Shown one piece after another: positions 27,254 through 36,511 of a stretch of 64,000 bases of DNA. A model generated the notes under the pieces. It did not search any database. It had not been told where the DNA came from and saw only the letters and a list, made by a program, of their open reading frames with translations. The first letter of the stretch is position 1; each line of letters begins with the position of its first letter. Position numbers and translations under genes: made by a program. Source of the stretch: Mycobacterium sp. 1274756.6 (GTDB lineage: Bacteria; Actinomycetota; Actinomycetes; Mycobacteriales; Mycobacteriaceae); contig NZ_LZLJ01000093.1 in NCBI RefSeq assembly GCF_001668625.1, positions 62,001-126,000 of the forward strand, read 5' to 3'.

Positions 27254-28420
27254 TCAGGGCCCCTGGTTGAAGTGGTAAGGGGCCAGCAACGGGTTCCGGG
27301 CCGTGTAAGGGCTTGGCAACTGCCCGATGGTTCGACCCCACTGAAGCTCCAGTTCGGTCAATGTGCCCTCCCACCGCGTTCCGGTCAGGAGCCCGGCGTC
27401 CAACCGGCTCAGCGTCAGATCGATGATCAATGTCTCGTTGGCATAATCGCCGCGGAAGTAATTGGTCAACGTCGATTTGGGAAACGGCATGGTCACGAAG
27501 AAGTCGAGCGAGTCGATCAGGTCCGGTCCTGCATCCGCGACCGCCTGCAAAACGGGTCCGAGATCCTGGAGTTCTTTCACGAGGTTCTCCCTGGTCTTAT
27601 TCACCGAATCGACAACCAGCGCATCGAATTTACCGAGCTGGTCCAGCGCGTCGGATAGGTTCTCCCGTTGGTCCCTCAGCACCGTCAGGGCAGCGGGGAT
27701 TGTCTCCAACGCCTTGTCCAGGATCGGCTTCTGCTCGGCGAATTGGCCGAAAAGACTGTCCAACTTATCCACCGCGACGATGATGTCGTCCTTCTGCTCG
27801 TCGAGGTAACCGGTGAATACGTCCAGTTGCGTGATCAAACTCCGCAATTCTTCACCGCGCCCACCGTACGCGGAGCTCAGCGCTTCGGTGATGTCGTGTA
27901 GCTGACCGATTCCTCCGCCGTTGAGGATGAGCGACAGGGCTCCCAGTGTCTGTTCGGTCGACGGATAACCGCCGGTCGACTCCAAGGGAATCAACGATCC
28001 ATCGTGGAGCTTGCCCCTGGCCGGAGAGCCGGCCGGCGGCGCGAGTTCGAGGTGCAATGACCCCAGGAGGCTTGTCTGGCCGAGTGTCGCCGTTGCGTTC
28101 TCCGGCAGGCGCACATCACCGTTGAGGCTCACCGTTACCAAAGCCTGCCATCCCTGCCGTTCAATCTTCGTGACGTTTCCAACCGTGACGTCATCGACCC
28201 GTACCCGTGAGTTCTGTTTGAGGTTCTGTACATCCTTCATCTGGATCTGCACGGTATAGGCGCCCGGGCCGCCTCCTTGCGTTCCTGGTAAAGGAAATGA
28301 GTTGGCACCTCGAAATTCGCTTAGCGCGCCGCATCCCGACAGCATCACCACCATGGCGCCCAACACGAGAACTACACCGGTACGCGTACCGCGCGCCGCG
28401 CACCACATCAAGGTGATCAT
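27254..28420 (-). CDS. mceE: MceE, lipoprotein MCE subunit (LprN-type)
   Basis: 388 residues. The signal peptide ends in the lipobox LSGC (VVMLSGCGALS), as expected for the E subunit. The MCE domain runs YTVQIQMKDVQNLKQNSRVRVDDVTVGNV, followed by coiled helices. The start overlaps the mceD stop (ATGA). In the importer the E protein is the lipid-anchored MCE subunit. Confidence 0.93.
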   Translation of the reverse strand: MITLMWCAARGTRTGVVLVLGAMVVMLSGCGALSEFRGANSFPLPGTQGGGPGAYTVQIQMKDVQNLKQNSRVRVDDVTVGNVTKIERQGWQALVTVSLNGDVRLPENATATLGQTSLLGSLHLELAPPAGSPARGKLHDGSLIPLESTGGYPSTEQTLGALSLILNGGGIGQLHDITEALSSAYGGRGEELRSLITQLDVFTGYLDEQKDDIIVAVDKLDSLFGQFAEQKPILDKALETIPAALTVLRDQRENLSDALDQLGKFDALVVDSVNKTRENLVKELQDLGPVLQAVADAGPDLIDSLDFFVTMPFPKSTLTNYFRGDYANETLIIDLTLSRLDAGLLTGTRWEGTLTELELQWGRTIGQLPSPYTARNPLLAPYHFNQGP

Positions 28421-29811
28421 TCGCCGTCCTCCGGGGGCAGCATCATTCCCGGTAGCCCGGTAGCGGGATCGACCGGCAAGGGATTGGGCGGCTTCGCGGG
28501 AACGTAGGGGGCATCCCCGTGATCCGGTGCCACGTGATTGCCGAAGTAGTCGTAGATCGTATTCGCCGGCGGCAGCGGCCCGTCGGGCGGTGGATCAACG
28601 GTTCGAAAGCTATCCGTGGGCACGGGGTATTCTGGCCCGGGCGGTATGTAATCCGGCCGAAGCCAGTCCTCACTGTAGGTGATCTCGTTAGGCCGAGCGG
28701 TGGCGCCGACGAACAGGTTCTCGCCAAGGGGGAAATAGTTGTACTGGCGGTTCTTGACGATCGGCGCCAGATATTGAACGCACAGTTTGGCCGACTGTTC
28801 CGCATTGAGCCGTGATGCGGCTTGCACCGCCGAGCACAGGAATTGAACCGGGTTGGCGAAATTGCTGGTAGCGAGAACACCACTGAGTGAACCGTGGGCA
28901 GGCTCATAGATGTTGACGAAATTCTGGAGGGCTGTCGGCGCTATGTGCAGCGTCTGCTTGATGTCATCGAGAGACTCAGCCACCGCCTGCGAAACTGATG
29001 CCAGCTTCTCGGACGTCGTCCCGAGTGCATCCCGGTTGTCGGCGACGAAGGCGGTGACGTCACCCACGACGGCGTTGAGGTCACGGAGGGCTTGCCCAAC
29101 CTCGTCAGGGTCGTTGGCGAGTTGGGTCGTGACGGTCGCGAGATTATCGTTCAATTCTCCTAGGGCGCTGCTGTTATCACGCAGCGCAGCGACCAGCGCC
29201 GCCAAGTTTTTGAAGGTGTGGAAGATGTCGCCGCTATGGTCACCGAGCGCGGAGACAGCCTGCGAGAGCTGCAACACCATTGCTCGCATTTCCTGACCCT
29301 GCCCGCGCAGATTATCCGCCGCGGTGCTCACCAGCGCTCCCGCCGAGCTGACCCCGCCGGCCTCAGTGGGCTGCAGGGTGTCCGTCAGTTTCTCCAACTG
29401 CTGACGCAGATCGTCCCACTCCACCGGAACCGCCGTACGTTCCAGGGGGATCACCGATCCCTCCGCCATGGCGTGCCCGCCCGTGTAGGCGGGTGTCAAC
29501 TCGAGCACCCGGACCGTAACCAGCGACGGCGAGAGGATGACCGCGTTGGCGTCATCGGGAACCAGATATCTGTCGTCGTACCAGAACGTTATTTTGACAC
29601 GACTCGGCTCCGGGTCGATCTGCTCGATCTTGCCGACCGGCACGCCAAGGATGACGACATTGTCCCCCGGATAGATACCGTTGGCGTTATCGAAGTAGGC
29701 GGTCACATAAGTCCGGCCGCTTCGGGCAATACTCTGCGTGGCCACGGCGCCACCGATGAGGACAAGCGTCAGGAGGATTCCGATCCCGCGGCGTACACCT
29801 CGTTTATTCAT
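28417..29811 (-). CDS. mceD: MceD, MCE-domain subunit
   Basis: 464 residues. An N-terminal membrane helix (GIGILLTLVLIGGAVA), then the MCE domain (YVTAYFDNANGIYPGDNVVILGVPVGKIEQI), a long helical part and a Pro-rich tail (PDHGDAPYVPAKPPNPLPVD). Its ATG shares one base with the mceC stop (TGATG) and its stop overlaps mceE, so translation is coupled on both sides. Confidence 0.93.
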   Translation of the reverse strand: MNKRGVRRGIGILLTLVLIGGAVATQSIARSGRTYVTAYFDNANGIYPGDNVVILGVPVGKIEQIDPEPSRVKITFWYDDRYLVPDDANAVILSPSLVTVRVLELTPAYTGGHAMAEGSVIPLERTAVPVEWDDLRQQLEKLTDTLQPTEAGGVSSAGALVSTAADNLRGQGQEMRAMVLQLSQAVSALGDHSGDIFHTFKNLAALVAALRDNSSALGELNDNLATVTTQLANDPDEVGQALRDLNAVVGDVTAFVADNRDALGTTSEKLASVSQAVAESLDDIKQTLHIAPTALQNFVNIYEPAHGSLSGVLATSNFANPVQFLCSAVQAASRLNAEQSAKLCVQYLAPIVKNRQYNYFPLGENLFVGATARPNEITYSEDWLRPDYIPPGPEYPVPTDSFRTVDPPPDGPLPPANTIYDYFGNHVAPDHGDAPYVPAKPPNPLPVDPATGLPGMMLPPEDGE

Positions 29812-31139
29812 CAGTTCTCCCCATCATTCGGAGCCGGCCCCGCCGATTCGGTGGTCGAGTCGTCCGACTGGGCCAATCCCTCGTCGATCGGAGCCGGTGG
29901 CCCCGGAGGCGGACCGCCCGGCGACGGCGCAGGGGGGTCCTCACGCAGCGGATAACACCCGGGCCCCGGCAGCGCAAGGCCCGGTGGCCCGCATTCCCGG
30001 TCGCCGGGATTCCCGGATATGGCCTCCGGGATATTCTGGCGAGGCTCCCCTCCCTGACCGGTGCGCGGAAAGGGCACCGGAAGTGGCGGGGTGCCTGCCT
30101 GCCCATCCTGTGGATCAGTCAGTTCCGACGGCAACTTGGTTGCCGGATCCAACCCCAGGTCGGCGAACGCGGCGTCGATGAACGGCTGGACGAACTGTCC
30201 CGGCAGAAGGTTGCTGATGTACGCCACGAAAAATGGCCCCGCCGCCAGGGATTCGCCCAACGACATGACATATTTATTGAGTAGCGGGATCGATTCCTGG
30301 ATCTGCTCCTTGCGGTTGTCGATGATCTGCAACACCCCGTTGAGTTTGTCCAATGCCGGGCGGAGTGTCTCCCGGTTGTCGCTGATAAACGCCTTCAACT
30401 GTTTCGCCGCCGCAGACAGGTTTCCGGCAATCGCATCAAGTGCTTGGCTCTCCGTTACCAGCTGCCCGAGAAGCGAATTCGTGTTCAGCACCAGGTTGAC
30501 TACCGCATCGCTGCGGTCCGCGATCACGGTGCTGACCTTGTTCGCGTTGCGTAGCAGGTTCCTCAACTGGGCATCACGGTCGTTTAGGGTCTGCGACAAC
30601 CGTGTCAGACCTTTGACCGCCATCCTGATATCAGCGGGTGTCTCGGCGAATTCCTGTGCCAGAACCGTCAACGCCTCGGATAACTGATCGGTATCCAGAC
30701 CTCGGACGGTCGTGCTCAAATCTCCCAACGCGTCGGGAAGGTGATAGGCCGGCGTGGTTCGGTCTACCGGGATCGGTTCGGTGAGGGGATCCGTTCCGCG
30801 CGGCGTCAACTCCAGGAGTTTCGCTCCCAGAAGGCTCTTCGTCTTGACCGCTGCCTCTGTGCGGTCGCCGAGAACGACATCACCGTTGACCTTGAACCTA
30901 ACCAGAACCCGCGCACCGTCGAGATCTACCGAGGAGACCCGGCCGACCCGGGCGCCCGACACCTGCACAGGATTGCCCGGAGCCAATCCACCCGCACCGT
31001 CGAAGTAGGCACTGTACGACCGCCCCGTAGTCGAGAACGGCAACCGGTTGTAGTTCAACGCCAGGGCGATGAGTAAAAATGTGACGCCGATACCGATGAG
31101 ACCGATGGCCACCGGATTGCGTTCACCGAACGGTTTCAT
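29811..31139 (-). CDS. mceC: MceC, MCE-domain subunit
   Basis: 442 residues from ATG at 31139 (MKPFGERNPVAIGLIGIGV), overlapping the mceB stop as ATGA; a codon further upstream is possible but less well placed. An N-terminal helix, MCE domain (YSAYFDGAGGLAPGNPVQVSGARVGRV), helical region, and a strongly Pro/Gly-rich C-terminus (PPAPSPGGPPPGPPAP), which is a common MceC feature. Confidence 0.93.
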   Translation of the reverse strand: MKPFGERNPVAIGLIGIGVTFLLIALALNYNRLPFSTTGRSYSAYFDGAGGLAPGNPVQVSGARVGRVSSVDLDGARVLVRFKVNGDVVLGDRTEAAVKTKSLLGAKLLELTPRGTDPLTEPIPVDRTTPAYHLPDALGDLSTTVRGLDTDQLSEALTVLAQEFAETPADIRMAVKGLTRLSQTLNDRDAQLRNLLRNANKVSTVIADRSDAVVNLVLNTNSLLGQLVTESQALDAIAGNLSAAAKQLKAFISDNRETLRPALDKLNGVLQIIDNRKEQIQESIPLLNKYVMSLGESLAAGPFFVAYISNLLPGQFVQPFIDAAFADLGLDPATKLPSELTDPQDGQAGTPPLPVPFPRTGQGGEPRQNIPEAISGNPGDRECGPPGLALPGPGCYPLREDPPAPSPGGPPPGPPAPIDEGLAQSDDSTTESAGPAPNDGEN

Positions 31140-32164
31140 CGCGGCGCACACCTGCCCGTGTCCTGGCCCGCCACTTTGACATACACGGGCTGCCCACCCT
31201 TACCGTTCATCTTCAGTACCGCATCGCAGAGATAGAAGCTGAAGTAACCGCCGTAGAGCCCTTGCCTCCCCAGGATCCGGTACGCGTCGGGCAGGGTGTT
31301 GAGCAGGTCATCGAAGTATTCGTGTTCGGCGAGGACCAGCGCAGCGGTCCGATCGGTCTCATGGACGACCTTCTTGACGGGTTCTCGGATATCAGCCAAC
31401 AGACTCGCAATCGAACTCGCCGCCGCATCGGCGTAGGCGACTCCGTTCGAGATGTCCTGTTTCCTGGCCTCCAGCCCCTCCACCAGATCGGAGAGTGAGT
31501 CCACCGTCGTCGCAAGTTGATCCCCCTGGTCGCCCATCGATGCGAGCAAGACGTTCAGGTTCGTCACGAACTCACCGATCAGGTGGTCCCGGTCGGCCAA
31601 GGTGTCGGTCAGCGAAGCGGTTTGTGCCAGGACGGAGCTGATCGCGCCACCCTGACCCTGGAATGCCGTGATCAGGGCGCTGCTCAACGTATTGATCTGA
31701 TCCGGGTCAAGGGCGCGAAACAGTGGTTGAAACCCCCCGATCAACGCATCGAGGTCCAACGCGGATTGAGTCCTGCTGAGCGGGATGGTGTCGCCCGCAC
31801 GCAGGCGGGAAACACTACCGACTCCTTCCTCCAGGACCATGTAACGTCCTCCGATCAGATCGTCGTAACGGATGACCGCGCGGGTCCCCTCGGTCAACAC
31901 CACTGAGTCATCCACGGAGAACGCCACCCGCACTGTCGCATCGGGTTGCACCGACACATCCTGGATTTTTCCGACCTCGACCCCCGCTATCCGGACGAAG
32001 TCCCCGCCGGTGAGACCAGAGCCGTTGATGAAATCGGCTGCGTACGTCTTCGACTTCTCGAACCGGATGTTACCGAAGACCATGAAGACCAACGCCACCA
32101 GAGAGAGGCATACGGCGGCGTAGATCCCGAAACGCCAGAGCGTACGCGAGAAACTTTCTCCCAT
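31136..32164 (-). CDS. mceB: MceB, MCE-domain subunit
   Basis: 342 residues. A membrane helix near the N-terminus (YAAVCLSLVALVFMVFG), then the MCE domain (YAADFINGSGLTGGDFVRIAGVEVGKIQDV). The C-terminus holds the MceB-type Cys-containing end (YFSFYLCDAVLK). It lies 63 bases after mceA, the largest gap within the operon. Confidence 0.93.
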   Translation of the reverse strand: MGESFSRTLWRFGIYAAVCLSLVALVFMVFGNIRFEKSKTYAADFINGSGLTGGDFVRIAGVEVGKIQDVSVQPDATVRVAFSVDDSVVLTEGTRAVIRYDDLIGGRYMVLEEGVGSVSRLRAGDTIPLSRTQSALDLDALIGGFQPLFRALDPDQINTLSSALITAFQGQGGAISSVLAQTASLTDTLADRDHLIGEFVTNLNVLLASMGDQGDQLATTVDSLSDLVEGLEARKQDISNGVAYADAAASSIASLLADIREPVKKVVHETDRTAALVLAEHEYFDDLLNTLPDAYRILGRQGLYGGYFSFYLCDAVLKMNGKGGQPVYVKVAGQDTGRCAPR

Positions 32165-32227
32165 TTTGCCTTCCTGATCGTGGCCGTAGTTCTGGTTGGT
32201 CCGGGGTTACGTTCGTTGCCGTCCTGA

Positions 32228-33652
32228 TCAGCCCGCGGGAGGTACGCTCGTCGGCTCCGTGCCCGGATATGCAGGCACAAACGGCTCTGACCCCGCTGGC
32301 GGAGGCCCGGGTTCCCGTAGCCGGCCGGGCGGCGGCGCGGGCGGCAACCCCGGGTACAACGGCGTTCCGTCCGGTGCGTACAACTGCGCCCCGTACGGCG
32401 GTGCTCCGGGATAGGGAACGGGTCCCGGCGCCGGACCGCCGGGATATCGGATGCTCGGCGGTTCGGCCTGCCCGCGGGTCGTCGGGAAGTAATTCGCGTA
32501 GCCGGGGAACCCGATACCCGGATTCGGCCGGACATCCAGCCCCCTGCCCCACCCGGAGTCGGTCACCAGGTAACGGACCGGCCAGTTCTCCGAAACATCT
32601 GGCAGCGATCCACAACTCGGCGTTCCGCCGGGGCCGCCCTTGATCCCGTTGATCGGCAGGTGCTCGGGGTATTTGTAGGGTTCGTCGCCGAGCAAAATGC
32701 CCGCATCCAGAATCGCCGTCCTGCCGTTCCCCCCCAGCACCTCGGTGAGCCCGCTGTCTAGAACCACCTTGCCCCCGACGATCGTGCAGGTGATCGACGG
32801 CTGGTACTTCATGAGCAGGCGCGTCGTTGACTCCAAAACGTTGATGCCGTCAACCAGGTTCTCCCGATGCGGTCCGATGAGATTCACTCCGCTCGTGGAC
32901 ACACCGATTACGTTCAAAAGCAATATCTCCAGATCCGACGCGTGTTCGGTAATCGTCGTGCTGGTGGCAGTCGCAGCATCAAGCACCTCGATCACATCGC
33001 CGGCGGCACCGCTGTAGATGTCGGCGACCTCCGCGATCGCCCGGTAATTCGACCGAATCGTCTCATTTCGCGGATTCAGCTCCCGGAGAACCTCATCGAG
33101 GCCGGTAATGGCCTCGCCGATCTGTTCGCCGGTACCGCGAAAACCCTCCGAGAGCGCTGTGAGCACCGCATTCAGTTTGGCGGTGTCGATCTGGTTGAGA
33201 ACATCGACCAAATTCTCGAAGACGGTATTGACTTCTGTGGTCACATTCCGGGCGTGCAGCACCATGCCGGACCGGAGATTCCCTCCGGCTGGGTCCTCCG
33301 GTGGCAGCAACTCCACGAATTTTGCACCGAACGCCGTGGAGACGGCGATCTCGGCCTCGACATTCTCAGGGATGTACTTGAGTTGTGCGGGGTACAACTC
33401 CAACCGAAGTTCCACCGAATCCTTCGGCTGAATCGAGGCGACCCGCCCGACCTGAACACCACGATATTTGACCTTGGCGTGGGGTTCCATCATCAGGCCC
33501 GCGCGTTCCGATGCAAGGAGGACGTTCGCATACGGTTGTAGGTCCCGGTTGAACACCAGCAGGGTCAGCAGAACGGCACCAACGGTGACGACAACTAGGA
33601 CGGCCGTCCATAACGCTGGCCGCAGGCCGGCCACTCGTTCCACTCGTGTCAT
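32228..33652 (-). CDS. mceA: MceA, MCE-domain subunit
   Basis: 474 residues from ATG at 33652, four bases after the yrbEB stop. A membrane helix (ALWTAVLVVVTVGAVLLTLLVF) precedes the MCE domain (YANVLLASERAGLMMEPHAKVKYRGVQVGRV). The middle shows the MceA pattern NLVDVLNQIDTAKLNAVLTALSEGFRG. The C-terminal 100 residues are Pro/Gly/Tyr-rich. It is the first MCE gene of the set. Confidence 0.93.
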   Translation of the reverse strand: MTRVERVAGLRPALWTAVLVVVTVGAVLLTLLVFNRDLQPYANVLLASERAGLMMEPHAKVKYRGVQVGRVASIQPKDSVELRLELYPAQLKYIPENVEAEIAVSTAFGAKFVELLPPEDPAGGNLRSGMVLHARNVTTEVNTVFENLVDVLNQIDTAKLNAVLTALSEGFRGTGEQIGEAITGLDEVLRELNPRNETIRSNYRAIAEVADIYSGAAGDVIEVLDAATATSTTITEHASDLEILLLNVIGVSTSGVNLIGPHRENLVDGINVLESTTRLLMKYQPSITCTIVGGKVVLDSGLTEVLGGNGRTAILDAGILLGDEPYKYPEHLPINGIKGGPGGTPSCGSLPDVSENWPVRYLVTDSGWGRGLDVRPNPGIGFPGYANYFPTTRGQAEPPSIRYPGGPAPGPVPYPGAPPYGAQLYAPDGTPLYPGLPPAPPPGRLREPGPPPAGSEPFVPAYPGTEPTSVPPAG

Positions 33653-33656
33653 GTCA

Positions 33657-34514
33657 TCATCCCGCGAAGTTGAAGTCACCGGACCGGCCGTACAACATCA
33701 GCCCCGCCATCATCGCCACGGTTGTCGCCACGATCAGCGACGCACGGACCGCTCGGCCCGTGGCCCTGCCCACACCCGCCGGCCCGCCACCTGCCGTGAA
33801 GCCGTAATAGGTGTGGATCAACATGATGATCACCCCGGAGATCATCACCTGAACGAAAGCCCAAATGATATCGGTGGGATTGAGAAAGCTGTTGAAATAA
33901 TGGTTATAGACACCGCGGGACTGGTCGAAGGATAAGCGCACGGTTAGTTCATTCACGATGATTGCCGCCAGCAACGCCGCACAGAAAAGCGGACCGGTGA
34001 TTATCGCTCCCGCCAACACTCGGGTCGAAGCCAGATAAGTGACCGTCCTAATTCCCATCACATCGAGCGCATCGATCTCCTCATTGATGCGCATGGCACC
34101 GAGTTGCGCGGTCGCACCGGCGCCGATTGTGATCACCAGGCCGACCGAGGTGATCAAACCCGCGACGAGACGCGGATTGATGTACGCGGACAGGAATCCG
34201 GTCAACGCTTCGATACCGATGCTGCCCAATTGGGTGTAGCTCATCGTGCCAACAATGCTGCCGACGTTGCTGGTGATGAACCCGATGATCACCACGGTTC
34301 CGCCCAGCAGGGCGAGTTCGGCGACCCCAAAGCTCATCTGCGCGATGAGCCGCAGCACCTCCACTCGGTGTTTAAGCAATGCCTCCGGGATGAAACGAAT
34401 GGTATTGACGGAGAAACCGACTTGCTCGCCCACCCTGTTCCAACCGCTGACCACCGTGTCCGCCCTGCGATTCAGCCGCGGAAATCGCGTTGGGATGATT
34501 AGCCGGGCGCTCAT
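33657..34514 (-). CDS. yrbEB: YrbE permease B of the Mce importer
   Basis: 285 residues from ATG at 34514, overlapping the yrbEA stop (ATGA). MlaE/YrbE permease fold with five or six membrane helices and the conserved cytosolic loop GAMRINEEIDALDVMGI (EExDAL motif that contacts the ATPase). It pairs with YrbEA as the inner-membrane permease. The ATPase (MceG/Mkl) is not encoded here, as usual for mycobacteria, where it is shared and unlinked. Confidence 0.93.
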   Translation of the reverse strand: MSARLIIPTRFPRLNRRADTVVSGWNRVGEQVGFSVNTIRFIPEALLKHRVEVLRLIAQMSFGVAELALLGGTVVIIGFITSNVGSIVGTMSYTQLGSIGIEALTGFLSAYINPRLVAGLITSVGLVITIGAGATAQLGAMRINEEIDALDVMGIRTVTYLASTRVLAGAIITGPLFCAALLAAIIVNELTVRLSFDQSRGVYNHYFNSFLNPTDIIWAFVQVMISGVIIMLIHTYYGFTAGGGPAGVGRATGRAVRASLIVATTVAMMAGLMLYGRSGDFNFAG

Positions 34515-35281
34515 GACACCGTCATCGGCGCGGCGACACTCGTAACCACGGTGTTGATCACGACCAGGCAAAGTAGCGCGTAAACGACGGTCTGGTTCAC
34601 CGCATTACCGACACCTTGGGGTCCTCCGGAGACGGTGATCCCCTTGTAGCACGCGATGACTCCCGCAGCCATTCCGAATAGCGTTGCTTTGAGGAAGGCG
34701 ACGATCACGTCGGGGTAGCCAATTAGGAAGGTGAGGCTCTCGGCGAACGCACCGGGCGTGACATTGGTCAGATAGACCGAGAACATGTACGCACCGATCA
34801 GCCCGAAGATGATGACGACAGCGTTCAGCAGTATGGCGTTGAATGTGATCGCCGCGACTCGCGGTACCACCAAGCGTTGGATCGGATTGATTCCCATCGT
34901 TCGCATCGCATCGATCTCCTCGCGAATCGTTCGGGAGCCCAGGTCAGCGCTCATCGCCGTCGCCGCGGCCCCTGCGACGATCAACACGGTGATGTAGGGC
35001 CCCGTCTGGGTGACGATGGCCAATGCCGCTCCAGCGCCGGTGAAGTCCGCAGCGCCCATTTCCGAGAGCACAACGCTGAAGACGAACTGGATGAACACGT
35101 TGTATGGGATCGTCAGCAAGATCGCCGGAACGGCCGACACCCGCGCCACGAACCAGGACTGTTCTATGAATTCCCGGAAGGCAAATCGCGTACTCACCAG
35201 TTGGACGATCATGTCCAGTGACATTGCGAAGGCGCCGCCGACTCCTCCGACAGGCCTCAACAGCGGCCGAGCTAGCGTCAT
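34511..35281 (-). CDS. yrbEA: YrbE permease A of the Mce importer
   Basis: 256 residues from ATG at 35281, with GGGCGAGGT directly before it. MlaE permease with the loop GSRTIREEIDAMRTMGI and C-terminal helices. It is the first gene of an eleven-kilobase leftward operon (yrbEA, yrbEB, mceA-F, two Mce-associated genes). The operator at 35485 lies 204 bases upstream, so the whole importer is probably under the island regulator. Confidence 0.93.
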   Translation of the reverse strand: MTLARPLLRPVGGVGGAFAMSLDMIVQLVSTRFAFREFIEQSWFVARVSAVPAILLTIPYNVFIQFVFSVVLSEMGAADFTGAGAALAIVTQTGPYITVLIVAGAAATAMSADLGSRTIREEIDAMRTMGINPIQRLVVPRVAAITFNAILLNAVVIIFGLIGAYMFSVYLTNVTPGAFAESLTFLIGYPDVIVAFLKATLFGMAAGVIACYKGITVSGGPQGVGNAVNQTVVYALLCLVVINTVVTSVAAPMTVS

Positions 35282-35670
35282 ACCTCGCCCCTGTCGCCGT
35301 CAGCACCGAACGCACGGGTTACCGCCGGTTCGACGCTGGGCACTCCGCACCAATGCACGCTCACAGGCCACACGGGCGTACCGCAGGTCCAACGCGATGC
35401 CGACAACGGCACGTCACCTCCGATCCCCGCTGAGGCAGAACAGCGAAACATGTTGCGGCTCACGACTGACCATCCCAAGCCAGGAATACTGTCACGTCAG
35501 TATAGCTACGTCATTGTGACTGTCAACACATTGCCTTCAGGTCTGCAACCAGCTGTTGCGGGGCATGACGTCGTAGGCACCGCGGTGCGGGTTTGACGAG
35601 GAAGGACGAGACTCCAGCGGCAAGATTAGTAATCGCCAAACCACTCGTCTGCCTCAAGGAAGGGCCGTCC
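35282..35670. other. Leader region of the mce operon, no gene
   Basis: 389 bases with no supported coding frame. It contains operator site 3 and an AT-richer segment around 35500-35530, consistent with the mce promoter. The right half leads into the IS481 relic. Confidence 0.45.
35485..35504. promoter_or_regulatory. Operator site 3 (mce operon)
   Basis: AATACTGTCACGTCAGTATA, with perfect inner arms ATACTG and CAGTAT separated by six bases. It lies 204 bases before yrbEA and is the only copy in the gap upstream of the mce operon. Confidence 0.7.
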
Positions 35671-36510
35671 ATGGCCCACCGTCATACCGCGGTCTGTTGA
35701 GGGCCATGGCCGAATCGCCAAGCGCTGCGTGCACCGTCGGATCTTTATGACGCGCTGCGCAGATGAGCATCTTGAGGGCCTGTGCGAGCAAGTAGATTTA
35801 CCGCTATCGCCGCCATGGCGAGCTTGGCCTGCACGACCGATCGAGCGTCCCGCCAACCGGTGGCCACAGGCATGCAGGTGTCATTCGGTTCGGCACGCTC
35901 CGGCGAACCCCAATGGTCAGCTCGACGCAACGCGCACGAGTAGGCCGCCGCCCACGGCAGCACCATCTCGGTGCGCACCGTGGCCCGGTGGCCAGGCCAC
36001 ATGGTCTACGTCAGTGTCAAAAAAGGTCGGCCGGATGCCCGATGGCGGTGGCTGACGTACCCGCGGCCGCGGCTCCGCCCGAGCCAGGGTCATCGACTGG
36101 GCCAAGACCGCCCGCGCCCGCCGCCCATATGTCTACCTGGACTCGGCGGTAGACATGTTCTCCCCGCCGGCTTACATCGAGACGCTGCGCGACGAGGCCG
36201 CGCGCACCGCGATGCGGTTTGCCCATCGAGCGTGGGTGTTCTTGGCCGCCCACGGCATCACCCACATCCATAGGATCATCACCGACACCCAAACATGTGC
36301 CTACCGGTTCAAATATTTCGCCACCGTGCTACGCGGCACACGCCACCGGCGGATCACCCCATACCCCCGCGGCACAGCCGCAAAGTGGAGCGCTACAACG
36401 GGATCCTGGCCGAAGAGTTACGATTGCCGTACCACTTGGGCCCCGTCGCGACCCCACAACCGGTTGCCGGGCGAACCTCGGACGCCTCTCCGCACCGTCC
36501 TTACACCCGG
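35671..36510 (+). pseudogene. IS481-family transposase relic
   Basis: No single frame covers it, but pieces in three frames fit an IS481-type transposase in order: MAHRHTAV at 35671 (then a stop), GLHDRSSVPP, a VYVSVKK/GRMPDGGGW stretch around 36005-36050 (usual form HVDVKKLGRIPDGGGW), the integrase-core piece HGITHIHRIITD near 36250, ATVLRGTRHRRITPY, then in another frame KVERYNGILAEE near 36390, and a degenerate RPHNRLPGEP end. At least three frameshifts and an in-frame stop show it is dead. Ends are approximate and no terminal repeats were identified. Confidence 0.75.
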
Positions 36511-36511
36511 T

